A DNA stretch of 64,000 bases from Oscillospiraceae bacterium (GCA_015063725.1 SVTP01000002.1:46185-110184); one strand, 5' to 3'; numbered from the stretch's first letter, positions 1-9,018 are shown. Program-made: numbers and translations. Notes: a model not told the origin generated them from the sequence alone.

Positions 1-1
1 C

Positions 2-139
2 CGCCGCGGTACAATGGCTGCTGCCGATAGACTCTACGGCGTAACCATGCCCGAGCACGGTATCTCCAAGATCCTGATGCTGGACGTAAATGATATTTCC
101 AAGAAAGAAGGAGAAGAGTGGAATGGGATTTTTGGATAA
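2..139 (+). CDS. smc: SMC chromosome segregation ATPase, C-terminal end (partial)
   Basis: The open frame from base 2 to the stop at 137-139 encodes the last 45 residues of a protein; the rest lies before the window. The segment contains [16 protein letters not shown] followed by [10 protein letters not shown]. This matches the end of the SMC ATPase head, in which the conserved His/Arg-Arg-Gly-Thr-Met stretch and the Tyr-Gly-Val-Thr-Met strand close the nucleotide-binding domain. SMC forms a dimeric ring that organises chromosomes with ScpA and ScpB. The stop overlaps the ftsY start by 17 bases, and smc-ftsY is a common Firmicutes gene pair, which supports the call. The last 15 or so residues after the LDV strand are not conserved. 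Confidence 0.9.
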   Translation, partial: RRGTMAAADRLYGVTMPEHGISKILMLDVNDISKKEGEEWNGIFG

Positions 140-1850
140 GCTCTTTGGCAAAAAGAAGCGCGAACAAGAACAACAAGCCCAAGAGGAACTCCGTAAAATA
201 GAGGCCGCAAAGGCCGAGGCAGAAGCCAAAGCAAAAGCCGAGGCAGAAGCCAAGGCAAAAGCCGAGGCAGAAGCCAAAGCAAAAGCCGAGGCAGAAGCCA
301 AAGCAAAAGCCGAGGCAGAAGCCAAAGCAAAAGCCGAGGCAGAAGCCAAGGCAAAAGCCGAAGCAGAAGCCAAGGCAAAAGCCGAAGCAGAAGCCAAGGC
401 AAAAGCCGAAGCGGAAGCCAAGGCAAAGGCAGAGGCAGAAGCCAAAGCAAAAGCCGAAGCAGAAGCAAAGGCAAAAGCCGAGGCAGAAGCCAAAGCAAAA
501 GCCGAAGCAGAAGCCAAAGCAAAAGCCGAGGCAGAAGCCAAAGCAAAAGCCGAGGCAGAAGCCAAAGCAAAAGCCGAGGCAGAAGCCAAAGCAAAAGCCG
601 AGGCAGAAGCCAAGGCACAAGCCGAAGCAGAAGCTAAGGCAAAAGCCGAAGCAGAAGCTAAGGCAAAAGCCGAAGCGGAAGCCAAGGCAGAAGCCAAGGC
701 AAAAGCCGAAGCGGAAGCCAAGGCAAAAGCCGAGGCAGAAGCCAAGGCAAAAGCAGAGGCAGAAGCCAAAGCAAAAGCCGAGGCAGAAGCCAAAGCAAAA
801 GCCGAAGCAGAAGCCAAAGCAAAAGCCGAAGCGGAAGCCAAGGCACAAGCCGAGGCAGAAGCCAAAGCAAAAGCCGAAGCAGAAGCCAAGACTGCAGAAG
901 AAGAGCCCGAGGTCATGACCGAGGAAACGCGTAAAAAAGAGAAGAAGTCTTTTTGGAGCCGCGTTCGTGAAGGGCTCACCAAAACCAAAAATGCATTATT
1001 TGGACAAATAGACGATCTGCTCAAAAACTTTGTCAAGGTTGACGAGGACCTTCTCGAAGAGCTCGAAGAGATCCTCATCTGTGCCGACGTTGGCGTCAAT
1101 GCCGCCGAGGATATCATCGATGAGCTTCGCGAGCAGATCAAGGACGGACGCCTAAAAGAAAAGGAACAGGTCACAAAAACCCTGCATACCATTCTTGAGG
1201 GAATGATCGGTGAGGGGGAAGACCTCAAGCTTGAAACCTCGCCCTCTGTCATCCTTGTTATCGGTGTCAACGGCGTTGGTAAGACCACGTCCATTGGTAA
1301 GATCTCCAACCGCCTGCGCAAAGAGGGCAAAAAGGTCATTGTTGCCGCGGCTGATACCTTCCGTGCCGCCGCCATCGATCAGCTTGCCGTTTGGTGCGAG
1401 CGTGCCAAGGTCGAGCTTGTCCGTCAAAACGAGGGCAGTGATCCTGCCGCCGTTGTATTTGATGCTTGCCACGTGGCAAAGAATAAAAAAGCTGACGTTC
1501 TTATCATCGACACCGCAGGACGTCTGCACAATAAGACAAACCTGATGAACGAGCTTGCAAAGATCAATCGTGTCATCGACCGCGAGCTTCCCGGTGTTTC
1601 TCGTGAGAACCTGTTGGTGCTTGATGCTACCACAGGTCAGAACGCTATCCTGCAAGCCAAGGAGTTCAAAAATGCCGCACAGCTTACCGGTCTTATTTTG
1701 AATAAGCTCGACGGAACTGCCAAGGGCGGCATCGTTATCTCCATTCGCCGTGAGCTCAATATTCCCGTCAAATTTATCGGCGTGGGAGAGAAGCTCGACG
1801 ATATGCAGGAGTTCGACCAGAGCGAGTTTGTCAAGGCTTTGTTTGAGTAA
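123..1850 (+). CDS. ftsY: Signal recognition particle receptor FtsY with giant Ala-Glu-Lys repeat domain
   Basis: FtsY docks SRP-ribosome complexes at the membrane and, with Ffh, hydrolyses GTP to hand nascent membrane proteins to SecYEG. The NG domain fills the C-terminal half: helical N domain from about residue 280, G1 loop GVNGVGKTT near 382, DTAGR near 463 and [11 protein letters not shown] near 527. The protein is 575 residues against roughly 300-330 for many Gram-positive FtsY proteins. The excess is an acidic/basic A domain of about 225 residues made of AEAEAKAK octapeptides. An upstream in-frame start at 90 exists, but ATG 123 has a GAAGGAGA ribosome binding site and yields [13 protein letters not shown], a typical amphipathic membrane-targeting N-terminus. 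It overlaps smc and leads into rdgB 11 bases later. Confidence 0.96.
   Translation: MGFLDKLFGKKKREQEQQAQEELRKIEAAKAEAEAKAKAEAEAKAKAEAEAKAKAEAEAKAKAEAEAKAKAEAEAKAKAEAEAKAKAEAEAKAKAEAEAKAKAEAEAKAKAEAEAKAKAEAEAKAKAEAEAKAKAEAEAKAKAEAEAKAKAEAEAKAKAEAEAKAQAEAEAKAKAEAEAKAKAEAEAKAEAKAKAEAEAKAKAEAEAKAKAEAEAKAKAEAEAKAKAEAEAKAKAEAEAKAQAEAEAKAKAEAEAKTAEEEPEVMTEETRKKEKKSFWSRVREGLTKTKNALFGQIDDLLKNFVKVDEDLLEELEEILICADVGVNAAEDIIDELREQIKDGRLKEKEQVTKTLHTILEGMIGEGEDLKLETSPSVILVIGVNGVGKTTSIGKISNRLRKEGKKVIVAAADTFRAAAIDQLAVWCERAKVELVRQNEGSDPAAVVFDACHVAKNKKADVLIIDTAGRLHNKTNLMNELAKINRVIDRELPGVSRENLLVLDATTGQNAILQAKEFKNAAQLTGLILNKLDGTAKGGIVISIRRELNIPVKFIGVGEKLDDMQEFDQSEFVKALFE
213..890 (+). repeat. 24-bp coding tandem repeat (AEAEAKAK) inside ftsY
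   Basis: A run of about 28 imperfect 24-bp units encodes the octapeptide Ala-Glu-Ala-Glu-Ala-Lys-Ala-Lys. Sporadic Lys-to-Gln changes occur near 618 and 846, and one 16-bp partial unit lies near 690. The unit is a multiple of three, so gain or loss of units keeps the frame. The composition predicts a long single alpha-helix. Codon variants (GCA/GCC, GAA/GAG, AAA/AAG) are shuffled between units, which suggests repeated unequal exchange rather than a recent single expansion. Confidence 0.95.
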
Positions 1851-1861
1851 GGAGAACTGTT

Positions 1862-2470
1862 TTGAAGATCGTTCTTGCATCCCGAAACAAAAAGAAAATA
1901 GAAGAATTGCGCCAGCTGCTCTCCGAGCTTCTCGCAGACGTTGAGGTGCTCTCGCTCGATGATGTCGGCATTGTGGGCGACATCGAAGAGAACGGCACCA
2001 CCTTTGAGGAGAACGCACTCATCAAGGCGCGCGTCGCGGCAGAGAGCGGATACATCGGCGTTGCCGATGATTCGGGACTGACCGTTGACGCCCTTGGCGG
2101 AGAGCCCGGCGTATACAGCGCGCGATATGCGGCAAAATGTCATTTTGCGGGAGATCACGACGACGAGGGCAACAACCAATGCCTGCTTTACAATCTGCGT
2201 GACGTACCCGACGGGGAGCGCGGTGGGGCATACGTTTGTGCCGTTGCCTGCGCTTTTCCCGATGGGCGCGAGTTTGTGGTGCGCGGCGAGTCCCGCGGCA
2301 TCCTCTTGCGTGAGTATCACGGTACGGGCGGCTTTGGCTACGATCCGTTGTTCTATTTTCCGCAGTTTGGCAAAACCTTTGCCGAGGTCACACCTGCCCA
2401 AAAGCACTCGGTGTCTCACCGCGGTATCGCCATTCGTGCATTTGCAAAAAAATTGAAAGAGTATCTGTAA
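1862..2470 (+). CDS. rdgB: Non-canonical purine NTP pyrophosphatase (RdgB/HAM1)
   Basis: This enzyme hydrolyses dITP, XTP and ITP to monophosphates, cleaning deaminated purines from the nucleotide pool. The protein has 202 residues, the normal length. Family motifs seen: the N-terminal strand KIVLASRNKKKIEEL that binds phosphate, DDSGLTVDAL with the catalytic Asp pair near 68, GFGYDPLFYFP near 158, and the terminal SHRGIAIRAF. The start is TTG at 1862, placed by the AAGGAGA ribosome binding site overlapping the ftsY stop. It is the third gene of the operon beginning with smc. Confidence 0.95.
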   Translation: MKIVLASRNKKKIEELRQLLSELLADVEVLSLDDVGIVGDIEENGTTFEENALIKARVAAESGYIGVADDSGLTVDALGGEPGVYSARYAAKCHFAGDHDDEGNNQCLLYNLRDVPDGERGGAYVCAVACAFPDGREFVVRGESRGILLREYHGTGGFGYDPLFYFPQFGKTFAEVTPAQKHSVSHRGIAIRAFAKKLKEYL

Positions 2471-2480
2471 CAACAAAAAT

Positions 2481-3002
2481 ATGAAATTTAGCGAATTTTT
2501 CACTGCTCCCACCATTCGCTCCACTGCCATCCGCATGGGCATTATCGTGGGTGCGATCATGGCGATGTTCACCAATATCGATTGGAGATACGCCGTCCTG
2601 ACAGGTGCCGTTGTGGCACTTCTGGCATCCGTGCTGTTGCCTCTCTTTATGTATATCAAGCTTTTGCCTTACAAGAGGTTTAAAGAATCGCTTGGGCGCA
2701 CCATTCTTCTGGATGCTCCCGTGCGCTTTCTGGCAAAGCGGGGAATGGTCGGGGGATTTTTCCTTCTGACCGAGAGCAACATGGTGCTTCTTTCCGACGA
2801 GAAAGAAAAGCCAGCACTGGAGCTTTCCCAAAAAGACGTCCAGTCCGTCGCCCTTGGCGAGGATGTTGGCGTTGTTGACATTTATCTTGACCAAAAACAG
2901 TTTATCAGGTTTGTTTCCGTCATTGACGAGGAGATCGTAGAAACCCTCGAAAAGCATGGCTGGAATGTAACCCGTCGAAAGGATTTTTATGATCACATCT
3001 AA
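2481..3002 (+). CDS. Two-helix membrane protein of unknown function
   Basis: I do not recognise this 173-residue protein. Two hydrophobic segments lie at about residues 18-33 (MGIIVGAIMAMFTNI) and 39-60, joined by a short Asp-Trp-Arg loop. A cytoplasmic-looking domain of about 110 residues follows, with alternating hydrophobic strands and a terminal sequence of mixed charge. The arrangement (helical hairpin plus small soluble domain) resembles membrane proteins carrying a PH-like (bPH) domain, but that is a guess from shape. It starts 10 bases after rdgB with a weak ribosome binding site, and its end overlaps yhbY by 14 bases, so it is translated within the operon. Confidence 0.7.
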   Translation: MKFSEFFTAPTIRSTAIRMGIIVGAIMAMFTNIDWRYAVLTGAVVALLASVLLPLFMYIKLLPYKRFKESLGRTILLDAPVRFLAKRGMVGGFFLLTESNMVLLSDEKEKPALELSQKDVQSVALGEDVGVVDIYLDQKQFIRFVSVIDEEIVETLEKHGWNVTRRKDFYDHI

Positions 3003-3285
3003 GCAAAGAGCCTATTTGCGCAGTCTTGCCAACCCTCTGCCCACCATTATGCAGATCGGCAAGGGGGGGCTCACCGAGAATCTTCTCAAAACCGTTTCCG
3101 ATGCGCTCGAGGCGCGCGAGCTGATCAAGCTGCACGTGCTGGAGAACAGCGGTGAGGATGCCTACACGCTCCTGCAGGATCTTGCCGAGCGCCTTGGTGC
3201 CGAGCCCGTAGCGGTTGTCGGTCGCAAGATCGTTCTTTACCGCGCATCCGAAAAGAAGCCCGTTATCGAGCTGCCCCAAAAATGA
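2989..3285 (+). CDS. yhbY: YhbY/CRM-domain ribosome-assembly RNA-binding protein
   Basis: The 98-residue product is a single CRM (YhbY) domain. It begins with MITSKQRAYLRSLAN and carries the GKGGLTENLL loop, family signatures of YhbY proteins that associate with pre-50S particles. Later it has the conserved VGRKIVLYR strand. The start lies inside the preceding gene and the last codons overlap nadD by four bases, so the three genes appear translationally coupled. The yhbY-nadD-yqeK-rsfS order is a known Firmicutes ribosome/NAD module. Confidence 0.93.
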   Translation: MITSKQRAYLRSLANPLPTIMQIGKGGLTENLLKTVSDALEARELIKLHVLENSGEDAYTLLQDLAERLGAEPVAVVGRKIVLYRASEKKPVIELPQK

Positions 3286-3884
3286 CACGCATCGGTATTT
3301 ACGGCGGCACCTTTTCGCCGCCCCACAACGGGCATATTGCTGCAGCCAAGGCTTTTATGGAGCAAATGTGGCTGGATTTTCTCTATGTCATTCCTACAGG
3401 TACACCGCCGCACAAGGAAATGGACGTTTCTATGAACGCCCCCCATCGACTTGAAATGTGCCGCAGAGCTTTCTCGGGCATTGAAGGCATTTACGTCAGT
3501 GATATGGAAATGCGCCGCGAGGGACGTAGCTATACCGTTGACACCTTGCGCGAGCTTGCCGGCGAGGACCGCCGACTGTTCCTGCTTTGCGGAACCGATA
3601 TGATGCTCACCTTGGATCAATGGCGCGAGCCCGAGGAGATCTTCAAGCTCTCCTATCCCGTCTACATCCGACGCGAAAAGGATGCCATCCTCGATGCAAA
3701 AATTGTGCAAAAAATTGCCGACTACAACCAAAAGTACGGCAAGGTCGTGCGTCGCATCGTCACCGAGCCCATCGAGCTTTCCTCCAGCCTGATCCGCGAA
3801 AAGCTGAAGAATGGGGAAGACGTCTCCGGGCTCATCCCCGCATCGGTAGAAAAATACATTCGTGACAACCATTTATACGTTTAA
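3282..3884 (+). CDS. nadD: Nicotinate-nucleotide adenylyltransferase
   Basis: NadD transfers AMP from ATP to nicotinate mononucleotide to form deamido-NAD, the central step of NAD synthesis. The 200-residue protein begins with the nucleotidyltransferase loop GGTFSPPHNGHI (residues 7-18), which contains the HxGH-type motif. Near residues 166-174 it has SSSLIRE, the second ATP-binding signature (usually SSTxIR). ATG overlaps the yhbY stop as ATGA. The following gene yqeK sits 21 bases downstream, the usual partner. Confidence 0.96.
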   Translation: MTRIGIYGGTFSPPHNGHIAAAKAFMEQMWLDFLYVIPTGTPPHKEMDVSMNAPHRLEMCRRAFSGIEGIYVSDMEMRREGRSYTVDTLRELAGEDRRLFLLCGTDMMLTLDQWREPEEIFKLSYPVYIRREKDAILDAKIVQKIADYNQKYGKVVRRIVTEPIELSSSLIREKLKNGEDVSGLIPASVEKYIRDNHLYV

Positions 3885-3905
3885 CGGGGAGAGAGGCAGA
3901 GCATA

Positions 3906-4547
3906 ATGATAAAGATCACCGAAAAAATGCTGCATTCTCTTCGTGAGGAAGTCAAGGGCAGTATGTCCGAACGACGCTTTGCACATACGGCGGCGGTTGA
4001 AGAGATGGTGGCACGCTTGTGTGCGCTCTACTGTCCCGAATACACACTCCCGCTCCGTGCGGCGGCACTGTTGCATGACCTGACAAAGGAGCTCACCCCC
4101 GAGGAGCAAGAAGCACTTTGCCAAGCCTACGGTATTCCTGTTGACGAGGCGCAAAGACGTTCCCCAAAAACCTACCACGCCAAAACGGGAGCGGCACGCA
4201 TCACACGCGATTTTCCCACGTTTGCCGACCCTATCATCGTCAACGCAGTGCGTTGGCACACCACAGGGCATGAGGGAATGACGCTGACCGAAAAGCTGTT
4301 GTACCTTGCCGACTATATTGATGACACCCGCACGTTCCCATCCTGCGTTCTTCTGCGCCGTTACTTTTTTGGCGCGGAGCCTGAATTGATGACACCGGAG
4401 GAACGCGAGCGGCATCTGCGTGCAACGCTTTTGCTTTCTTTTGAGCACACGCTCAAGGATCTTGCCGCCGAGGGGGCACCCATCGACGAGGATACCATCC
4501 GCGCACGCAATTCGCTCCTGGCAGAGGAGAGAGGCAACCAAACGTAA
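3906..4547 (+). CDS. yqeK: YqeK-type HD-domain Ap4A hydrolase
   Basis: This 213-residue protein belongs to the HD-domain YqeK family, shown elsewhere to split diadenosine tetraphosphate symmetrically into two ADP. Metal-binding residues appear in order: RRFAHTAAVEEM (first His), LLHDLTKEL (the HD pair plus the family Lys-Glu), then His and Asp in ARWHTTGHEGMT-like and LADYID segments. Spacing and length fit the family, with a slightly long C-terminal helix. It follows nadD within the operon with a GGGGAGAG ribosome binding site. Confidence 0.92.
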   Translation: MIKITEKMLHSLREEVKGSMSERRFAHTAAVEEMVARLCALYCPEYTLPLRAAALLHDLTKELTPEEQEALCQAYGIPVDEAQRRSPKTYHAKTGAARITRDFPTFADPIIVNAVRWHTTGHEGMTLTEKLLYLADYIDDTRTFPSCVLLRRYFFGAEPELMTPEERERHLRATLLLSFEHTLKDLAAEGAPIDEDTIRARNSLLAEERGNQT

Positions 4548-4596
4548 TCAAAATTGAAAAAACTCTCATCGTTACATATTTTCCAAGTGAGGTGCA

Positions 4597-5571
4597 ATGA
4601 TGAGAAGCTATATCAGAATTTGCGGCATTGTGATCGCCGTCCTCTTGTGTGCAACCGCCTTTTTTGTGGGGGCAGCGGAGCCGAGCGAGGCAGAGCCCGC
4701 AGGTGTTTTTCCAAAGGACCGCATCACGCGCATACTCCTTATGGGGTGCGACCGCGCATCGGGGCTTGCAGACAGTATTCTTGTTGTCAGCATCAACGAG
4801 AGTGAGAAGCAAGTATCTATTCTGCAAATTCCGCGCGATACCTATGCGGAATACACCGAAAAAGCATATAAAAAGATCAACGGTGCACTTTCGGCACTTG
4901 GTGAGGAGGGTATCAAAGACTTTTTCTCGCAAGCCCTCGGTGTGCCCATCCACCACTTTGCCGTTGTCAAGCTCGATCTGTTTTGCAAAATGGTCGATGC
5001 CGTAGGCGGAGTGGAGATCGATATTCCGCAAGATATGGAATACCACGATCCCGCACAAGATCTGCATATCTCACTTAAGGCAGGCGTTCAGCACCTTGAC
5101 GGCAAGACCGCCGAGCACTTTGTGCGTTACCGCGCAGGCTATGTCAATGCCGACCTTGGCAGATTGGATGCGCAAAAGCTGTTTTTGCGCGCCTTTGCAA
5201 AACGCTGCCGCGCCTTGGGCGCGCAGGACTATTTCCGTCTGGCAGGCGCATCACTCACGGGTGTGCAGACCGACATCGGCATTGCAGAGGCAGTCCGCAT
5301 CGGCGGAATTTTACGCGAGTGCGATCCCGAGACAGTCCCCATGCAAACGCTTGCAGGGCAGGCAGTAAAAGGACAGAGCGGCGCGTGGTATTACGTCCTC
5401 AACCGCGAGGGCGCGTGCCGACAGATCAATGAGATGACCTATCCCGAGATCTCGATCGAGCCCTTGGATTTTGATGCTGACGGTCTGTTTGACCGCACAC
5501 AAAATCCGCAATTTCACAACGTCTATACGGCGGCGGAGAGGGAACTTCCGCTCGTCTTCAATCCCTATTGA
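4597..5571 (+). CDS. LytR-CpsA-Psr (LCP) family cell-wall glycopolymer transferase
   Basis: LCP enzymes move glycopolymers such as teichoic acids from undecaprenyl pyrophosphate to peptidoglycan on the outer membrane face. The 324-residue protein has one N-terminal membrane helix (residues 7-25) and then the LCP fold. It shows MGCDRASGLADSILVVSIN with the conserved Asp pair, IPRDTYAEY with the catalytic-region Arg, and KKINGALSALGEEG with the substrate-contacting Lys-Ile-Asn. Further on, DLFCKMVDAVGGVEIDIP is the Val-Asp-x-Val-Gly-Gly-Val strand. ATG 4597 and ATG 4600 are both possible; GAGG lies at 4588. Insertion between yqeK and rsfS is typical of Clostridia. Confidence 0.93.
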   Translation: MMRSYIRICGIVIAVLLCATAFFVGAAEPSEAEPAGVFPKDRITRILLMGCDRASGLADSILVVSINESEKQVSILQIPRDTYAEYTEKAYKKINGALSALGEEGIKDFFSQALGVPIHHFAVVKLDLFCKMVDAVGGVEIDIPQDMEYHDPAQDLHISLKAGVQHLDGKTAEHFVRYRAGYVNADLGRLDAQKLFLRAFAKRCRALGAQDYFRLAGASLTGVQTDIGIAEAVRIGGILRECDPETVPMQTLAGQAVKGQSGAWYYVLNREGACRQINEMTYPEISIEPLDFDADGLFDRTQNPQFHNVYTAAERELPLVFNPY

Positions 5572-5588
5572 AAGGAAGCATACAAATA

Positions 5589-6020
5589 ATGGATCAAACA
5601 ATGCAAGAAAAAATCCCCGCGATCAATCAAGAATCCACGTCCGAAGAGATGGCACACGCCATTTTTGACGTGCTGGATGCCAAAAAAGCGTACAAGCTCA
5701 AGGTGCTTCGTGTCAACGATCAAACCGTCATCACCGACTATTTTGTCATTGCCACGGGTAACTCCAACACACACGTCAAATCCCTTGGCGGTGAGGTAGA
5801 ATACAAGCTCTCCCTGTGCGGCATCGATCCCTTGCACTACGAGGGCAGAGATAGCGACGGCTGGGTGGTTATCGACTACGGCCACGTCATGGTGCACATC
5901 TTCAGCCGCGATCAACGCGATTTTTATCAACTTGAAAAACTTTACGGCGACGCCGAGGAAATACATTTTGTTGGCATTGATGAAGCCGCAGAGGCTGCCG
6001 ACAAGGAGGAACAAATATGA
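5589..6020 (+). CDS. rsfS: Ribosomal silencing factor RsfS
   Basis: RsfS (DUF143) binds uL14 and blocks joining of the 30S and 50S subunits when cells starve. The 143-residue protein shows the family core: a helix with LDAKKAYKLKVLRV, then DYFVIATGNSNTHVKSL, SDGWVVIDYGHVMVHIF and an ending with FYQLEKLYGDAE. A TTG seven codons upstream (5568) is in frame but overlaps the ribosome binding site AAAGGAAG, so ATG 5589 is chosen. The TGA stop overlaps the leuS start as ATGA. Confidence 0.95.
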   Translation: MDQTMQEKIPAINQESTSEEMAHAIFDVLDAKKAYKLKVLRVNDQTVITDYFVIATGNSNTHVKSLGGEVEYKLSLCGIDPLHYEGRDSDGWVVIDYGHVMVHIFSRDQRDFYQLEKLYGDAEEIHFVGIDEAAEAADKEEQI

Positions 6021-8419
6021 AATACGATTTTAAACAGATTGAAGCCAAATGGCAAAAGAGATGGGAAGAGGAGCACGCCTTTGAAGCACAGGACAACAGC
6101 TCCAAGCCCAAGTACTATACCCTTGTTGAGTTCCCGTATCCCAGCGGACACGGCATGCACGTAGGCCACATCAAGGCATATTCCGGCCTTGAGGTCGTCT
6201 CCCGCAAGAGAAGAATGCAGGGCTATAACGTATTGTTCCCGATCGGCTTTGATGCATACGGTCTTCCCACCGAGAACACCGCTATCAAGGATAATCTCCA
6301 CCCCAGAATCGTCACCGACCGCAACATCGAAAAGTTTACATCCCAGCTCAAAAGAGTTGGTTTCTCCTTTGACTGGTCGCGCGTAGTGGATACCACCGAG
6401 GAGGATTACTACCGCTGGACGCAGTGGATCTTCCTCAAAATGTTCGAAAACGGACTTGTTTTCCGCGACAATGCACTCGTCAACTATTGCCCCAGCTGCA
6501 AGGTCGTTCTTTCCAACGAGGATTCCCAGGGCGGTGAGTGCGATATCTGCCACAGTGCCATCGTGCAAAAGTCCAAAACCGTTTGGTATCTGCGCATCAC
6601 CGAGTATGCGGACAAGCTTTTGCAAGGACTTGAGGAGGTCGACTATCTCCCCAACGTAAAGCAGCAGCAGGTCAACTGGATCGGCAAATCCACCGGCGCG
6701 TTCGTCAATTTCTCACTCAAGGAGATCGACGAAAAGCTCCGCATCTATACCACTCGCCCCGATACGCTCTTTGGCGTAACCTTTATGGTCATCGCGCCCG
6801 AGCATCCCATCATCGAGGCAAACAGAGATAAGATCGCCAACATCGAATCCCTTGACGCTTACCGCGAGGAGTGCGCAAAGAAGACCGAGTTCGAGCGCAC
6901 CCAGCTGGTTAAGGATAAGACCGGCGTTTGCATCCAAGGTCTTACCGCCATCAACCCCGTTTCGGGTAAGGAAATCCCGATCTACATTTCCGACTACGTT
7001 ATGATGGGCTACGGTACGGGCGCTATTATGGCAGTTCCCGCACACGACGAGCGCGACTGGGCGTTTGCAAAGAAGTTTGGCATCGACATTGTTGAGGTCA
7101 TCAAGGGCGGCGACATCACCACCGGCGCATACACAGGCGACGGAGAGATGGTCAACTCCGACTTCCTCAACGGCTTTGACAATAAGAAGGACTCCATCGC
7201 GCGCATGATCGAGCACCTCTCCCAAGAGGGCATCGGTGAGATGGGCGTGCAGTACAAGATGAAGGACTGGGCATTCAACCGACAAAGATATTGGGGTGAG
7301 CCCATCCCGATCGTTCACTGTCCCGCGTGCGGCATCGTTCCCGTTCCTTACAGTGAGCTTCCTCTGCGCCTGCCCGAGGTCAAGAACTTTGAGCCCGGCG
7401 AGGGCGGTGAGAGCCCCTTGGCAAAAATCGAGTCCTATGTCAACTGCAAGTGCCCCAAGTGCGGCGGTGCTGCAAAGAGAGAGACCGACACCATGCCGCA
7501 GTGGGCAGGCTCTTCCTGGTACTTCCTGCGCTATATCGATCCTCACAACACCGAGGCGCTGGCTGATCCCGAAAAGCTCAAGTATTGGATGCCCGTTGAC
7601 TGGTACAACGGCGGTATGGAGCACGTTACGCGCCATATGATCTATTCCCGTTTCTGGCACAAATTCCTTTATGATCTGGGCGTAGTTCCCGTAGCAGAGC
7701 CTTACGCAAAGAGAACCGCACAAGGCCTTATTCTCGGCTCCGACGGTGAAAAGATGTCCAAATCCCGCGGAAACGTAGTAGACCCCAACGATATGGTCGA
7801 CGTTTTCGGTGCAGACGTTCTGCGCACCTACGTCCTCTTTATGGGGGACTACGGCAGTGCCGCTCCTTGGAACGAGAGCTCCATGAAGGGCTGCAAACGC
7901 TTCCTTGAAAGATTTGCCGATTTGATGGATCTTGCAAAGGGAAGTGGCGAGACTCCCAACCTGACCTCGTCCATTCACAAGGTCATCAAAAAGGTATCCC
8001 TTGATATTGAAGAGCTTAAGTTCAACACTGCCATCGCGGCAATGATGGGACTGATCAACGAGATCAACGATAAGGGTGCGCTCACACGCGATGAGCTTGG
8101 CATCCTCGTGCGCCTGCTTTGCCCCTTCGCTCCTCACCTGGCTGAGGAGATGTGGCAAGACCTTGGTGGCAAGGGACTTTGCTCCTTGGCAGAATGGCCT
8201 GCATGGGACGAAGCCAAGACTGTGGATAGTACCGTCGAGGTCGCTGTTCAGGTCAACGGCAAGGTTCGCGCAACGGTTGAGCTGCCCCTGAACTGTCCTG
8301 CAGCCGATGCAATTGCAACCGCAAAGGCAAACGAAAAGATCGTTCCCTTTATCGAGGGCAAAACTGTTATCAAGGAAATCAGCATTCCCAATAAGATCAT
8401 CAACATTGTTGTCAAATGA
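6017..8419 (+). CDS. leuS: Leucyl-tRNA synthetase
   Basis: A class I aminoacyl-tRNA synthetase charging tRNA-Leu. The 800-residue protein is full length. The HIGH-type motif sits in YPSGHGMHVGHIKAY (residues 37-51). The CP1 editing domain contains TTRPDTLFGVTFMVIAPEHP (near 246-265), and the GYGTGAIMAVPAHDERD editing-site segment follows. A four-cysteine zinc-like knot occurs near residues 480-495 (CKCPKCGG), KMSKS appears as GEKMSKSRGN near 579, and a C-terminal anticodon domain ends the protein. It is coupled to rsfS and to the next gene by ATGA overlaps. Confidence 0.98.
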   Translation: MKYDFKQIEAKWQKRWEEEHAFEAQDNSSKPKYYTLVEFPYPSGHGMHVGHIKAYSGLEVVSRKRRMQGYNVLFPIGFDAYGLPTENTAIKDNLHPRIVTDRNIEKFTSQLKRVGFSFDWSRVVDTTEEDYYRWTQWIFLKMFENGLVFRDNALVNYCPSCKVVLSNEDSQGGECDICHSAIVQKSKTVWYLRITEYADKLLQGLEEVDYLPNVKQQQVNWIGKSTGAFVNFSLKEIDEKLRIYTTRPDTLFGVTFMVIAPEHPIIEANRDKIANIESLDAYREECAKKTEFERTQLVKDKTGVCIQGLTAINPVSGKEIPIYISDYVMMGYGTGAIMAVPAHDERDWAFAKKFGIDIVEVIKGGDITTGAYTGDGEMVNSDFLNGFDNKKDSIARMIEHLSQEGIGEMGVQYKMKDWAFNRQRYWGEPIPIVHCPACGIVPVPYSELPLRLPEVKNFEPGEGGESPLAKIESYVNCKCPKCGGAAKRETDTMPQWAGSSWYFLRYIDPHNTEALADPEKLKYWMPVDWYNGGMEHVTRHMIYSRFWHKFLYDLGVVPVAEPYAKRTAQGLILGSDGEKMSKSRGNVVDPNDMVDVFGADVLRTYVLFMGDYGSAAPWNESSMKGCKRFLERFADLMDLAKGSGETPNLTSSIHKVIKKVSLDIEELKFNTAIAAMMGLINEINDKGALTRDELGILVRLLCPFAPHLAEEMWQDLGGKGLCSLAEWPAWDEAKTVDSTVEVAVQVNGKVRATVELPLNCPAADAIATAKANEKIVPFIEGKTVIKEISIPNKIINIVVK

Positions 8420-9018
8420 GAGGGAATATCCTGATCCTTTGTGAGGATGCCACCTTTGCGCGTATGTTGGAGCTGGAGCTTTCATCTATGCACTTTTCAG
8501 TCGCGATGAATGCCGCTCCAAACGCGCGCGAGAACGACTTGATCCTCGTAGACCTTGACAGCGCATCCATCCCGCAAAAGGTGGGGGAGAGCACGCGCAT
8601 CGTCGGCTTTACAAGACACTTTGAGGTGTCGGGGCTGGATGCCAGAAGGCGTTGCTCTATGATTTTGCACCGCCCGTTCCAAATGCGCGTTTTGCGCGAG
8701 GAGGTCGCACACCTCGAAGCTTCCGAGCATCGGGAGCAAAAGGGTGACACCAACGCTCTCGTACTTTCCCTGAACGGTAACACGCTCACGCTTGGTGAGG
8801 CGACCGTTACCCTGCGTCCCAAGGAGAGCGCGGTGATGTCCTGCTTGCTTGCCAATCGCGGCTCTGCCGTCTCGCGCGAAATGCTTTCTGCTTTTGTTGG
8901 GGAGTCGACAACCAACAAAACAGACGTACACGTCTGCTACCTGCGCCGCAAGATCGCAACCGTCACCGAGCGCGCAATCATCAAAACCGTGCGCAACAAA
9001 GGTTATCAAATTGACTAA
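8416..9018 (+). CDS. OmpR-type winged-helix regulator with a degenerate receiver domain
   Basis: The C-terminal half (about residues 115-200) is an OmpR/PhoB-type winged helix: LTLGEATVTLRPKESAVMSCL, then NRGSAVSREML and the recognition region TDVHVCYLRRKI ending in KTVRNKGYQID. The N-terminal half (about 100 residues) has receiver-like strands, ILILCEDA for the acidic pocket and DLILVDLDS with a possible phosphoacceptor Asp. It is short, and the usual Lys before Pro-Phe is Arg (LHRPFQMRVL). Phosphorylation-independent function is therefore plausible. No kinase is adjacent. ATG overlaps the leuS stop, so it is co-transcribed with the housekeeping operon. A terminator follows. Confidence 0.82.
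   Translation: MRGNILILCEDATFARMLELELSSMHFSVAMNAAPNARENDLILVDLDSASIPQKVGESTRIVGFTRHFEVSGLDARRRCSMILHRPFQMRVLREEVAHLEASEHREQKGDTNALVLSLNGNTLTLGEATVTLRPKESAVMSCLLANRGSAVSREMLSAFVGESTTNKTDVHVCYLRRKIATVTERAIIKTVRNKGYQID

Noticed and set aside
34..870. Long minus-strand Leu/Pro/Trp-rich frames opposite the ftsY repeat
   Set aside because: They are antisense readings of the GC-biased AEAEAKAK repeat; no ribosome binding site, and the plus strand encodes FtsY.
5568..5588. TTG start for rsfS
   Set aside because: It would overlap the ribosome binding site; ATG 5589 has proper spacing and fits the family N-terminus.
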